Of a DNA stretch of 50,207 nt, positions 1 through 7,675 are shown one piece after another. Source of the DNA: Desmonostoc vinosum HA7617-LM4 (GTDB lineage Bacteria > Cyanobacteriota > Cyanobacteriia > Cyanobacteriales > Nostocaceae); contig JAHHHC010000046.1 in assembly GCA_019359515.1 (NCBI GenBank), positions 1-50,207 on the forward strand, given 5' to 3'. The first letter of the stretch is position 1. The number at the start of each line of letters is the position of its first letter. The notes below the pieces were generated by a model. It was given only the letters and a program-made list of their open reading frames with translations, made no database searches and was not told the origin of the DNA. The position numbers were made by a program, and so were the translations under genes.

Positions 1-436
1 CAATGGCAATCCAAGGACGCATTCCTAAGCGATAGGATAGTTCCCACTCACGTCCCATGTAGCAGAATACGCCAATCAAGAAGTGGAAGATTACTAGTTG
101 GTATGGGCCTCCGTTGTAAAGCCATTCGTCTAATGATGCTGCTTCCCAAATGGGGTAGAAGTGTAAGCCAATGGCGTTAGAAGAAGGTACTACTGCACCG
201 GAGATGATGTTGTTTCCGTACATTAATGAACCTGCTACTGGTTCACGGATACCATCGATGTCTACGGGGGGAGCGGCGATGAAGGCGATGATGAAGCAGG
301 TGGTTGCAGCTAGCAAGGTGGGGATCATCAATACGCCGAACCAGCCAATGTACAGGCGGTTGTTGGTGCTGGTGATCCAGTTGCAGAACTGTGACCATAC
401 GTTGGCGCTTTGGCGCTGTTGTAAGGTTGCGGTCAT
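1..436 (-). CDS. psbA: Photosystem II D1 protein, 5' part (runs off window)
   Basis: The first 145 residues of D1 are visible, beginning at an ATG whose complement lies at 434-436. The protein binds the reaction-centre chlorophylls, pheophytin and QB in the thylakoid membrane. Seen: the N-terminus [14 protein letters not shown], the first membrane helix (about residues 30-55), the lumenal loop with D59/D61, Y112, H118 and the start of the second helix. Residue 130 is Glu (CYMGREWE), as in the high-light D1:2 type; D1:1 forms carry Gln there. Residue 144 is Ala. The rest of the gene lies outside the window, so its full type (QB and C-terminal residues) cannot be judged. Identity is certain. 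Confidence 0.97.
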   Translation of the reverse strand, partial: MTATLQQRQSANVWSQFCNWITSTNNRLYIGWFGVLMIPTLLAATTCFIIAFIAAPPVDIDGIREPVAGSLMYGNNIISGAVVPSSNAIGLHFYPIWEAASLDEWLYNGGPYQLVIFHFLIGVFCYMGREWELSYRLGMRPWIAI

Positions 437-499
437 GGTTTTATGATTGCTTTTCGTTTATGTATGTGTTGGATAAGTGAATTTGCTTACCTGTTTATT

Positions 500-528
500 A
501 CATTAAACGTAAAATTAATTTTTGTAAA
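500..528 (-). promoter_or_regulatory. Putative psbA promoter
   Basis: On the minus strand a TTTACA (528-523) is followed after 17 bases by TAATGT (505-500). This is a sigma70-type arrangement and gives a leader of about 55-60 nt before the psbA ATG. The surrounding 160 bp are very AT-rich, as is usual upstream of psbA. No start-site data are available, so this is a pattern call. Confidence 0.45.
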
Positions 529-573
529 GTTATATTAACATATTTGTTACTTATTATAGGTATTTGCTTTTCT

Positions 574-603
574 GATGAATCGCGTCAGGTGATGCGATTC
601 ATC
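574..603 (-). terminator. Hairpin after the HIT gene
   Basis: A perfect 10-bp inverted repeat (574-583 and 594-603, arm GATGAATCGC, 10-nt loop) lies 7 bp beyond the HIT stop codon and upstream of the psbA promoter. No clear U-tract follows on the minus strand, so it may be a weak terminator or an mRNA 3' end structure that insulates psbA. Confidence 0.4.
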
Positions 604-610
604 GGTTTTA

Positions 611-967
<357 letters not shown>

Positions 968-1016
968 CTACTTACTCATCTGCTAGAGATTCTAAAGGTT
1001 TAATGTGATTGAAGAA

Positions 1017-2549
1017 ATGCTTGCCAGAGTCTGGAGTGCATCTATTGTAGGTATCGATGCCGTCAAAGTTGGCGTAGAAGTCGATGTATCAGGAGGATTA
1101 CCGGGAACTGTAATTTTAGGATTGCCGGACTCAGCGATTCAGGAATCAAAAGAGAGAGTCAAGGCAACTCTGAAAAATGCAGGTTTTGCCTTTCCTATGC
1201 GAAAGATTGTGATTAACTTAACTCCCGCCGATTTACGCAAGGAAGGCCCCAGTTTTGATTTACCTATTAGTGTGGGAATTTTGGCAGCTTCTGAGCAGGT
1301 TGGCGCTGATTTATTGGGAGATTATCTCTTTTTAGGCGAAGTTTCTCTAGATGGTAGTTTACGCGCAGTGGCCGGCGTTTTACCGATCGCCGCTACTGCC
1401 CAAAAGATGGGAATTACATCAGTAGTTCTCCCTGTTGATAATGCCCAAGAAGCAGCAGTAGTAGAAGGGTTAAGTGTTTATGGCTGCAAATGTCTGTCTG
1501 ATGTGGTTGATTTATTAAATAATCCTGGGCGTCATAAACCTGTGGAGATATTGTATGGTTTGAATAGTTTGCATACACATTCTCTACAATCGGCAGACTT
1601 ACAAGACGTAAAAGGACAAATTCATGCCCGCCGTGCTTTAGAAATAGCTGCTGCTGGCGGACACAACTTAATTTTTGTTGGGCCGCCTGGTAGTGGCAAA
1701 ACGATGTTAGCACGTCGCTTATCAGGGATTCTGCCACCCTTAAGCTTTGCTGAATCTTTGGAAGTGACTCGCATCCACTCGGTAGCTGGTTTGTTAAAAA
1801 ATCGTGGTTCCTTGGTACGCGATCGCCCTTTTCGCAGTCCCCACCATTCGGCGTCTGGGCCTTCTTTGGTTGGTGGTGGTACTTTTCCTCGTCCAGGTGA
1901 AATTTCTTTGTCACACAGAGGGATCTTGTTTCTGGATGAATTAACAGAATTTAAACGTGATGTTTTGGAATTTCTGCGCCAGCCTTTAGAAGATGGCTAT
2001 GTGACGATTTCTCGCACGAAACAGTCGGTAATGTTTCCTGCTCAATTTACATTGGTAGCGAGTACCAATCCTTGTCCTTGCGGTTATTATGGCGATACTA
2101 TCCAACAATGTACTTGTTCGCCACGGCAGCGTGAACAATACTGGGCAAAACTTTCTGGGCCATTAATGGATCGGATTGATTTACAAGTCGCAGTCAATCG
2201 CTTGAAACCAGAAGAGATTACCCAACAACCCACAGGGGAAACATCGCAATCAGTACGTCAACGAGTGCAACAAGCACGCGATCGCGCTACTACCCGTTTT
2301 CAAGAAGAATCAAATCTGCGTTGCAACGCCCAAATGCAGAGTCGTCATCTCCAGAAATGGTGCAAATTAGATGATGCCAGTCGCGCTTTATTAGAAGCAG
2401 CAATCAGAAAATTAGGTTTATCAGCCAGGGCAAGCGATCGCATTCTCAAAGTAGCACGAACTATTGCAGATTTGGCACAAGAAGATGAGCTACAAGCTAA
2501 TTATGTCGCAGAAGCAATTCAGTATCGTACTATTGATAGAATGCAGTAA
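1017..2549 (+). CDS. comM: YifB/ComM-family Mg-chelatase-like AAA+ ATPase
   Basis: A 510-residue AAA+ ATPase of the ComM/YifB group; the Vibrio cholerae ComM is a helicase that promotes branch migration during natural transformation. Seen: the N-terminal lon-protease-like ChlI domain (about residues 20-170, GLPDSAIQESKERVKATLKN), Walker A GPPGSGKT near residue 225, Walker B ILFLDEL, a CPCGYYGD zinc-type insert after sensor 1 (STNPCPCG), and the C-terminal Mg-chelatase domain. The start is taken at ATG 1017 (MLARVWSASIVG, the usual N-terminus of this family as I recall it); an in-frame GTG at 1005 would add four residues. Motifs are intact. It stands alone on its strand. A role in DNA uptake here is inferred from the family. 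Confidence 0.9.
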   Translation: MLARVWSASIVGIDAVKVGVEVDVSGGLPGTVILGLPDSAIQESKERVKATLKNAGFAFPMRKIVINLTPADLRKEGPSFDLPISVGILAASEQVGADLLGDYLFLGEVSLDGSLRAVAGVLPIAATAQKMGITSVVLPVDNAQEAAVVEGLSVYGCKCLSDVVDLLNNPGRHKPVEILYGLNSLHTHSLQSADLQDVKGQIHARRALEIAAAGGHNLIFVGPPGSGKTMLARRLSGILPPLSFAESLEVTRIHSVAGLLKNRGSLVRDRPFRSPHHSASGPSLVGGGTFPRPGEISLSHRGILFLDELTEFKRDVLEFLRQPLEDGYVTISRTKQSVMFPAQFTLVASTNPCPCGYYGDTIQQCTCSPRQREQYWAKLSGPLMDRIDLQVAVNRLKPEEITQQPTGETSQSVRQRVQQARDRATTRFQEESNLRCNAQMQSRHLQKWCKLDDASRALLEAAIRKLGLSARASDRILKVARTIADLAQEDELQANYVAEAIQYRTIDRMQ

Positions 2550-2629
2550 TTTATTATCTGATGATTAAACCTTAGTTTAGCTTGTGTTGCCAGCAGCTAG
2601 AAGCGCAAGGCTAAAGCTATGATTATATA

Positions 2630-2735
2630 TACAGCACTTTGCAAGTAAATGAAGTACACATCTTAATATGATAAATCTTGTGGGGTGGGCATCCTGCCCG
2701 CCCTTGTGTACTTCATTCAGATGAAATGTGCTGTA
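2630..2735. mobile_element. MITE-like palindromic element
   Basis: About 106 bp with terminal inverted repeats TACAGCAC / GTGCTGTA (2630-2637, 2728-2735). The inverted similarity extends about 32 bp inwards (AATGAAGTACACA on one side, its complement on the other). The centre holds a GC-rich hairpin (GGTGGGCA TCC TGCCCGCC). It is flanked by TA-rich sequence, as expected for TA-targeting IS630/Tc1-like derivatives. It encodes nothing. The same GC-rich core recurs at 38786-38806. Parent element unknown. Confidence 0.6.
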
Positions 2736-2747
2736 GATGAGTGTCCA

Positions 2748-2897
2748 ATGGAAATCAAATTACCTCAAGCTGAAGAATCTCAAAGACCTTGGATGAAATT
2801 TGCAGGAGTGTTTAAAGATGATCCAGACTTTGAAACAGTTCAAGAGTATCGCCAGGAATTGGATACCGCTGAAGATGCAGCAGATTCTGATACATAG
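2748..2897 (+). CDS. Short antitoxin-like protein (partial type)
   Basis: About 49 residues from ATG 2748 (MEIKLPQAEESQRPWMKFAG); the open frame continues upstream, but that part lies in the MITE-like element and is not expected to be coding. The motif PWMKFAGVFKDDPDFETVQEY followed by an acidic tail resembles the toxin-binding C-terminal part of Phd/VapB-like antitoxins that are common in cyanobacteria. A DNA-binding N-terminal domain is not visible, so it may be a shortened copy. It lies 12 bp upstream of a PIN-toxin-like remnant (2909-2989), the usual antitoxin-toxin order. Function is inferred from motif and context. Confidence 0.55.
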   Translation: MEIKLPQAEESQRPWMKFAGVFKDDPDFETVQEYRQELDTAEDAADSDT

Positions 2898-2908
2898 AGG
2901 AAAGCAAG

Positions 2909-2989
2909 TTGAGCTTTTGGATTCTCGATATCGGTTTATTGGCAAAAGTAAGCGATCGCATTACCCGTTGTGTAAATAAAATCCTCTGA
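2909..2989 (+). pseudogene. Remnant of a PIN-domain (VapC-like) toxin, 5' end only
   Basis: A TTG at 2909, preceded by GAGGAAAG, opens a frame reading LSFWILDIGLLAKVSDRI before a stop at 2987-2989. The start resembles the N-terminus of cyanobacterial VapC toxins (M-S-x-W-I-L-D-T-D), in which the Asp after IL is a metal ligand. Only 26 codons are open; the rest of the roughly 130-residue PIN domain is missing from the following sequence. The upstream gene is antitoxin-like, which supports a decayed toxin-antitoxin pair. This rests on a short match. Confidence 0.4.
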
Positions 2990-3144
2990 TTTGCAGATAT
3001 TTCTATCTTGAAAGTCACATATTTGGTTAATTTCTGCCTCAAGGAAGCTTTATAAATACCCTTGGGAAGATGCTGTCATTTAGGTAATTCAGTATCAAAT
3101 ATATCAGGACATGAGTAAAATCCTGCTGTAAGGAGACTGATTGA

Positions 3145-4131
3145 ATGAATTTGCAGGCGATTTGGCAACTTTTTCAAGAGACTTTTAAGGAATGGAGCGA
3201 TGATAAAGCCTCAAGATTAGCAGCGGCACTAGCTTACTACACGATTTTTTCGCTCGCCCCCTTGCTGATTATTGTAATTGCGATCGCCGGTGCAGCATTC
3301 GGAGAAGATGCCGCTAGAGGGGAAATTGTCCGTCAAATTCAAGGCTTAGTAGGTAGAGATGGGGCAGAATTTATCGAAATAGCCATCAAAAATGCTAACA
3401 AACCACAGACAGGTGCGATCGCTTCCATGATTAGTGTGGTAGTTTTACTATTTGGTGCTAGCGGTTTATTTGCTGAGTTACAAGACTCCCTCAACACAAT
3501 TTGGGAAGTCAAACCGAAACCTGGACGCGGCGTGAAGAAAATTGTTCGTCAGCGCTTTTTATCGTTTGCGATGGTGCTAAGTATTGGCTTTTTACTTCTA
3601 GTTTCTTTGGTAATTAGTGCAGGGTTAACGGCAACAGTGACATATTTCAGTAATATACTACCTGGTGTTAGTTTTCTCTGGCAGATTGTCAACTTTATTG
3701 TTTCTTTTACTATCACTACATTGCTGTTTGGACTGATTTTTAAAGTCCTACCAGATGTGAAAGTAGCTTGGAGTGATGTTTTAGTTGGAGCTATTCTGAC
3801 ATCATTGTTGTTCTCTATCGGTAGGTTTTTATTAGGACAGTATTTAGGAAACAACAGTTTTGGCTCAACTTATGGTGCTGCCGGTTCATTGGTGGTAATT
3901 TTAGCTTGGGTTTATTATGCTGCTCAAATTCTCTTTTTCGGTGCTGAATTCACTCAGGTTTATGCTAGAAAATATGGCAGTGGTATCGTACCAAACAAGA
4001 ATGCTACACACCTTTTTGATAATACGAAATATAATGGCAATACTCGGTTAAAATTAAATTCTCCTCCGAGAAAGTCATCCTCTACAAAGTGGCTAAGTCG
4101 CTTGCTTCCATTTTTGAAAAAATCTAAATAA
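3145..4131 (+). CDS. YihY/BrkB-family inner membrane protein
   Basis: A 328-residue polytopic membrane protein of the YihY/UPF0761 family (once annotated as ribonuclease BN or virulence factor BrkB; biochemical role unsettled). Seen: the conserved N-terminal block ASRLAAALAYYTIFSLAPLL with the first membrane helix, about six hydrophobic segments to residue 275, the GASGLFAELQDSLNTIWEV signature and a YGAAGSLVVILAWVYYAAQI helix. A basic, low-complexity tail of about 55 residues ends in KKSK. Length is usual for cyanobacterial members. It converges with the P450 gene, with a hairpin in the 42-bp gap. It has its own upstream region and no operon partner. Confidence 0.88.
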   Translation: MNLQAIWQLFQETFKEWSDDKASRLAAALAYYTIFSLAPLLIIVIAIAGAAFGEDAARGEIVRQIQGLVGRDGAEFIEIAIKNANKPQTGAIASMISVVVLLFGASGLFAELQDSLNTIWEVKPKPGRGVKKIVRQRFLSFAMVLSIGFLLLVSLVISAGLTATVTYFSNILPGVSFLWQIVNFIVSFTITTLLFGLIFKVLPDVKVAWSDVLVGAILTSLLFSIGRFLLGQYLGNNSFGSTYGAAGSLVVILAWVYYAAQILFFGAEFTQVYARKYGSGIVPNKNATHLFDNTKYNGNTRLKLNSPPRKSSSTKWLSRLLPFLKKSK

Positions 4132-4160
4132 AGATTGCTTTTCTGTTTACTTAAAAGCAA
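4123..4160 (-). terminator. Putative terminator of the P450 transcript
   Basis: An 8-bp perfect inverted repeat (TTGCTTTT at 4135-4142, AAAAGCAA at 4153-4160) sits between the convergent YihY and P450 genes. Read on the minus strand the stem is followed by a U-rich tract (TCTTTATTT), so it fits as an intrinsic terminator for the P450 gene. Confidence 0.5.
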
Positions 4161-4173
4161 AATCGAGGTATTT

Positions 4174-5565
4174 CTAAAAGATAGGTGTAGTTGCCGCAGT
4201 TACTAAAGACTCTTGACGCACACGTCGCCTAGTAATGATCATTTTGACTCCACTAGTAGGTGCAAGGGTAAAACCTCGACGCTGGGGTTTTTCGGGTTGA
4301 TGATTAACTAGCGCTAACTCATAGTTTGACAAAATAGTAGCCAATACTAGCTTCATTTGAAATGTGGATAAAGCTTCACCAATACAGCGACGCACACCAC
4401 CACCAAAGGGCAGAAATTCATAAGGAGAAAATTGACGTTCTAAAAAGCGTTCTGGTCGAAATTCTTGAGGTTGGGGATATAAATCTTCACGCTGATGAGT
4501 TAGATAAATACTAGCAAGTAAAACTGTCCCTGGTTGCAAAGAATGTCCTAATAATTCTATGGATTCTTGCACCACTCTAGGAAAGGAGAACATGATAATT
4601 GGGTAAATTCGCAAGCTTTCATTACAAACAGCCGACAGATATGAGAGTCGATAAATACTCATGGGATCTGGGAAATCACCAAGGGTATCAATTTCCTGGA
4701 GCAGTTTTTCATGAACTAGTGGTTTTTGGTGAATCCAGTAGAGTCCCCAAGCCATTGCTGTTGCTGTAGTTTCATAACTAGCGAGTATCAAAGACATTAA
4801 CTGATCGCGCAACTCTTGATCTGTGATCAGTTGACCTGTCTCATCTTTGGCTGACATTAACATCGAAAGAATATCGATGCGTTCTGTATTGTCTTGTTGC
4901 CGACGTTCGGCAATTTCAGTATAGAGTAACTCGTCAATTGCCTCACGAACGCGCAGAAATTTTCCCCAAGGACTCCATGCTCCTAAATCTTTTTGCAAAA
5001 TAGGGAACAAGAACAAGCTAGAAGTCAAAGGTGAGCGAAAATAATCTAATAGCAACAGCAGTAAATGCTTCAGTTTGTGAAATTTTTCGCCCTCATACAA
5101 GCCGAAGATAACTTGTAAAATCAGTTGCAAAGATATGTCTTGTGTTAAATCTCTAGCCGAGAAAGGCTGATTTAGTGGTAGCTTGATAAAAATCTGTTCG
5201 GTTAGATGACAAATTAGTTGACCATAGGCTTGCATTCGTTCTCCATGGAAAGGGGGCATGATGAGTTTTCGTTGACGTTTGTGGCGATCGCCCTCTAGCA
5301 TGAGAACTGAACTCTTACCTACAAAAGGTTGCATAAGTCTGTTGAGTTCACCAACGGCAACAAACTTCTTTCTATCATTAGTTAAAATTTCCTGAATTGC
5401 CTGGGGATGGTTAACAAATACTACTGTTTCCCCAAAACCGACTATCTTACCAGTAAAAATATCTGGATGTTGTTGAGCTGCATTCTCCAAATAACTTACT
5501 GGGTCAGCAACCCACTGAATTTTTTGCACAAAAGAGGGTGTTGAAAGAAGGTTAGGTAGTTGCAT
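4174..5565 (-). CDS. Cytochrome P450 (CYP110-like), terpene-cluster oxygenase
   Basis: A 463-residue soluble-type P450. Seen: the I-helix oxygen-activation motif ASYETTATAM, the K-helix ExxR in NESLRIYP, the PERF block (FRPERFLERQF) and the haem loop FGGGVRRCIG with the cysteine ligand near residue 394. The start is the ATG complement at 5563-5565 (MQLPNLLSTPSFVQ); a longer open frame to 5625 runs into heptad-type repeat sequence and is rejected. Together with the terpene synthase upstream on the same strand it matches the Nostoc minicluster in which a CYP110-family enzyme oxidises germacrene A or a related sesquiterpene (Agger et al. 2008). Electrons would come from ferredoxin and its reductase. 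Family assignment is firm; the substrate is inferred. About 270 bp of repeats separate it from the synthase. Confidence 0.9.
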   Translation of the reverse strand: MQLPNLLSTPSFVQKIQWVADPVSYLENAAQQHPDIFTGKIVGFGETVVFVNHPQAIQEILTNDRKKFVAVGELNRLMQPFVGKSSVLMLEGDRHKRQRKLIMPPFHGERMQAYGQLICHLTEQIFIKLPLNQPFSARDLTQDISLQLILQVIFGLYEGEKFHKLKHLLLLLLDYFRSPLTSSLFLFPILQKDLGAWSPWGKFLRVREAIDELLYTEIAERRQQDNTERIDILSMLMSAKDETGQLITDQELRDQLMSLILASYETTATAMAWGLYWIHQKPLVHEKLLQEIDTLGDFPDPMSIYRLSYLSAVCNESLRIYPIIMFSFPRVVQESIELLGHSLQPGTVLLASIYLTHQREDLYPQPQEFRPERFLERQFSPYEFLPFGGGVRRCIGEALSTFQMKLVLATILSNYELALVNHQPEKPQRRGFTLAPTSGVKMIITRRRVRQESLVTAATTPIF

Positions 5566-5646
5566 AGCAATATTTAAGAAAATGGGGAATTGGGAATCGG
5601 GAACTCGGGGCTCCCACGTTAGCAAAGCCCAGTGGGGACAAAACTT

Positions 5647-5918
5647 AATTACGCGCTTCGTAGCGTAAAGCCTGCGGCATAGCTTCGCTTAGAGCGAGTC
5701 CTCGATAGCGTTAGCGAAGCGGTAGCGATAGCGAGTCATCGAGCGTCAGCGTAAAGCCTACGGCATAGCTTCGCTTAGAGCGACACAGGAGCGTCGCGTC
5801 ATTACGAATTACGTTAGCGTAGCGTAAAGCCTACGGCATAGCTTCGCTTAGAGCGAGTCCTCGATAGCGTTAGCGTTAGCGACACAGGAGCGTCGCGTCA
5901 TTACGAATTACGAATTAT
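5647..5918. repeat. Block of interspersed GC-rich palindromic repeats
   Basis: Three copies of a unit containing CGTAAAGCCTGCGGCATAG..GCTTCGCTTAGAGCG begin near 5663, 5749 and 5822. They are interleaved with GATAGCGTTAGCG motifs, the GACGCTCCTGTGTCGC hairpin and terminal AATTACGAATT motifs. The same unit occurs once in the opposite orientation at 27760-27877 and 43607-43717. It is non-coding and sits between P450 and terpene synthase, where it could affect how far transcripts run through. Confidence 0.85.
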
Positions 5919-5948
5919 TTAACCCTTATTCTCAAGATTGACGTTTAA

Positions 5949-6920
5949 TTAACGTTGAACTAACTCCAATCTTTCTACAGTTTGATATCGTCCAGATTGG
6001 AAATACCAAGCGAGGTTGGCATATATCCAGCTATGTATTCCTGCAATATATTTTTTCAGTTCGATATCTAGTTCATCTCCAAAAGATGAAATAGATGCTT
6101 CTAAATCAATTAGAGATTTTACCTCTTGATCATGCATTTCAGTAGCTTTTAACATGGCTTGTTCTAAAGAAACTTGTTGTTGATAATGGATTAGCCATAC
6201 TAAGTTGTGAACATCACCACTCGATATTTCTCTATATAGTGAAAAAATATCGTTACACCAGGCAAGAATATTGATTGTCTTGATTTTTAGTTGTTTCATC
6301 ACCTCGTGATTGCGTAAGAAATCAGGAATGGTCAAATAATTACAAAATTCAACTAATGCAAGGCAAAGATATCCACCAAGACTTAACCTACGTATGAGCA
6401 TATAACCGTCAATATCAGGTGTAATTCCCTGTGCGCGATTGATTGCTTCTTCCACGCATCCATCGAAATAGCCTTCGTAACGATAGACAAAGTAATCAAA
6501 CCATTCTGGAGTGCATTTTTTCAGCATCCGTTGTCGTAAGTCTCTTAAAGCATAACTCAAGGGTATATCCTGGTTCGTCAGTTCTGCGCCATTTAATATT
6601 TCTATAAATCTCCGATGATATGCTTTGAGAACTTCAGGTTGTTTTCCTAAATCAGATAAATCACACTGATCGTCCCAAATAAACACCCAGCTTAACCAAT
6701 CATTTGCGATTCTTAATTCTTCCAGCTGGCAGTTAGAATAAGCACTTGCTGCTAAGAAGAAAAACTTTGATTTGCAGAAGCGTTGATAAGAAGATTCATT
6801 CGCCAAAAGTTGGAAGCGTAATACCCACTCAAGCGCATATTCTTCTAGAATATCAGCATACTTATTGATCTGGGGTAAAAAAGGACAGTACAAATCAGGT
6901 ACAACTATTTTGTTCATCAT
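5949..6920 (-). CDS. Class I sesquiterpene synthase
   Basis: A 323-residue bacterial class I terpene cyclase that would ionise farnesyl diphosphate. Seen: the aspartate-rich motif DDQCD at residues 83-87, the NSE/DTE metal-binding triad N223-D-x-x-S227-x-x-x-E231 (NDIFSLYRE), an RR pair at 177-178 in the position of the diphosphate sensor, and the C-terminal RY in SGRYQT. All catalytic elements are intact and length is standard. The neighbours (P450 downstream on the same strand, hybrid histidine kinase alongside) match the NS1/NP1 miniclusters of Nostoc sp. PCC 7120 and N. punctiforme, whose products are germacrene A and 8a-epi-alpha-selinene. Which product this enzyme makes cannot be read from motifs. 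The ATG at 6918-6920 is immediately followed by a second ATG. Confidence 0.93.
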   Translation of the reverse strand: MMNKIVVPDLYCPFLPQINKYADILEEYALEWVLRFQLLANESSYQRFCKSKFFFLAASAYSNCQLEELRIANDWLSWVFIWDDQCDLSDLGKQPEVLKAYHRRFIEILNGAELTNQDIPLSYALRDLRQRMLKKCTPEWFDYFVYRYEGYFDGCVEEAINRAQGITPDIDGYMLIRRLSLGGYLCLALVEFCNYLTIPDFLRNHEVMKQLKIKTINILAWCNDIFSLYREISSGDVHNLVWLIHYQQQVSLEQAMLKATEMHDQEVKSLIDLEASISSFGDELDIELKKYIAGIHSWIYANLAWYFQSGRYQTVERLELVQR

Positions 6921-7675
6921 AAATCTCTAACCTAAATTCAATTCAATAAGTAAACTGGTACACGTAATTATTGAGAGCTTATGGCAGACAAATTTTTAAC
7001 ACAATTTACTATCACACCAGATTCATTTAAGTGTGTATCTCATGTGTATTTAAATCGTGTGCAATATATTTACAGGTATCTCTAGCACAATTTTTCAGCA
7101 TAAATAGTAATTTTGAGTAGCTGAAATTATCCTAAATATCGCTGTTGATGCTACTGGATTTTTGTTCTAGATATGATGTATTTTGCAGATAATAGTGTTT
7201 TAGGTAGTTATTTTGATTTTCAATCTTTAGACTGAAATAATGTTTTCAAATTGCCAGTAATGAAGTAGATATACTTGTTTGTGCAGTACTTAACTCGTAT
7301 TTGCATACCCGTTACCGGGGTTTAAAATTGCATATTTATTCCACAACTTAACTAACGATTGTTAAATGTTTTTTTAAAAAAGATATCCGTGATTATCTGT
7401 AATTATCAAAATTTTTATATAACAATAGCTATGATTTTATAATGCTTATGAAAATACTGTTGACAAACTGTAAAACTGTTTTATGTATTTCCGCAATCTA
7501 GTTACGGCATAGCATTACTGATTTTAAAATAGTTAGAGAATTAACAACTAATTTTATGGCGATCGCCTGATAAATTCTATACTATGCAGCAGCAGATTCA
7601 TGCATTTGGTGGTTATTGACATCTGGAGAATGGGCAAACTAATGCAAGAAAAGCTGTCCAGAACCGAAAACCATC
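6921..7675. other. 755-bp divergent control region, no gene seen
   Basis: A very AT-rich gap between the divergently read terpene synthase and hybrid kinase genes. I see no supported ORF; a 62-codon frame at 7600-7788 overlaps the kinase in another frame. It probably carries both promoters. A CCCGTTACCGGGG palindrome-like site lies at about 7307-7320. No repeat arrays are present, in contrast to most gaps of this size in the window. Confidence 0.6.

Noticed and set aside
2685-2747. Extended N-terminus of the antitoxin-like protein
   Set aside because: These codons lie largely in the GC-rich core and right arm of the MITE-like element; ATG 2748 is the first start outside it.
5566-5625. 20-residue N-terminal extension of the P450
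   Set aside because: It reads through GGGAATTGGGAATCGGGAAC-type repeat sequence; family N-terminus begins at 5565.
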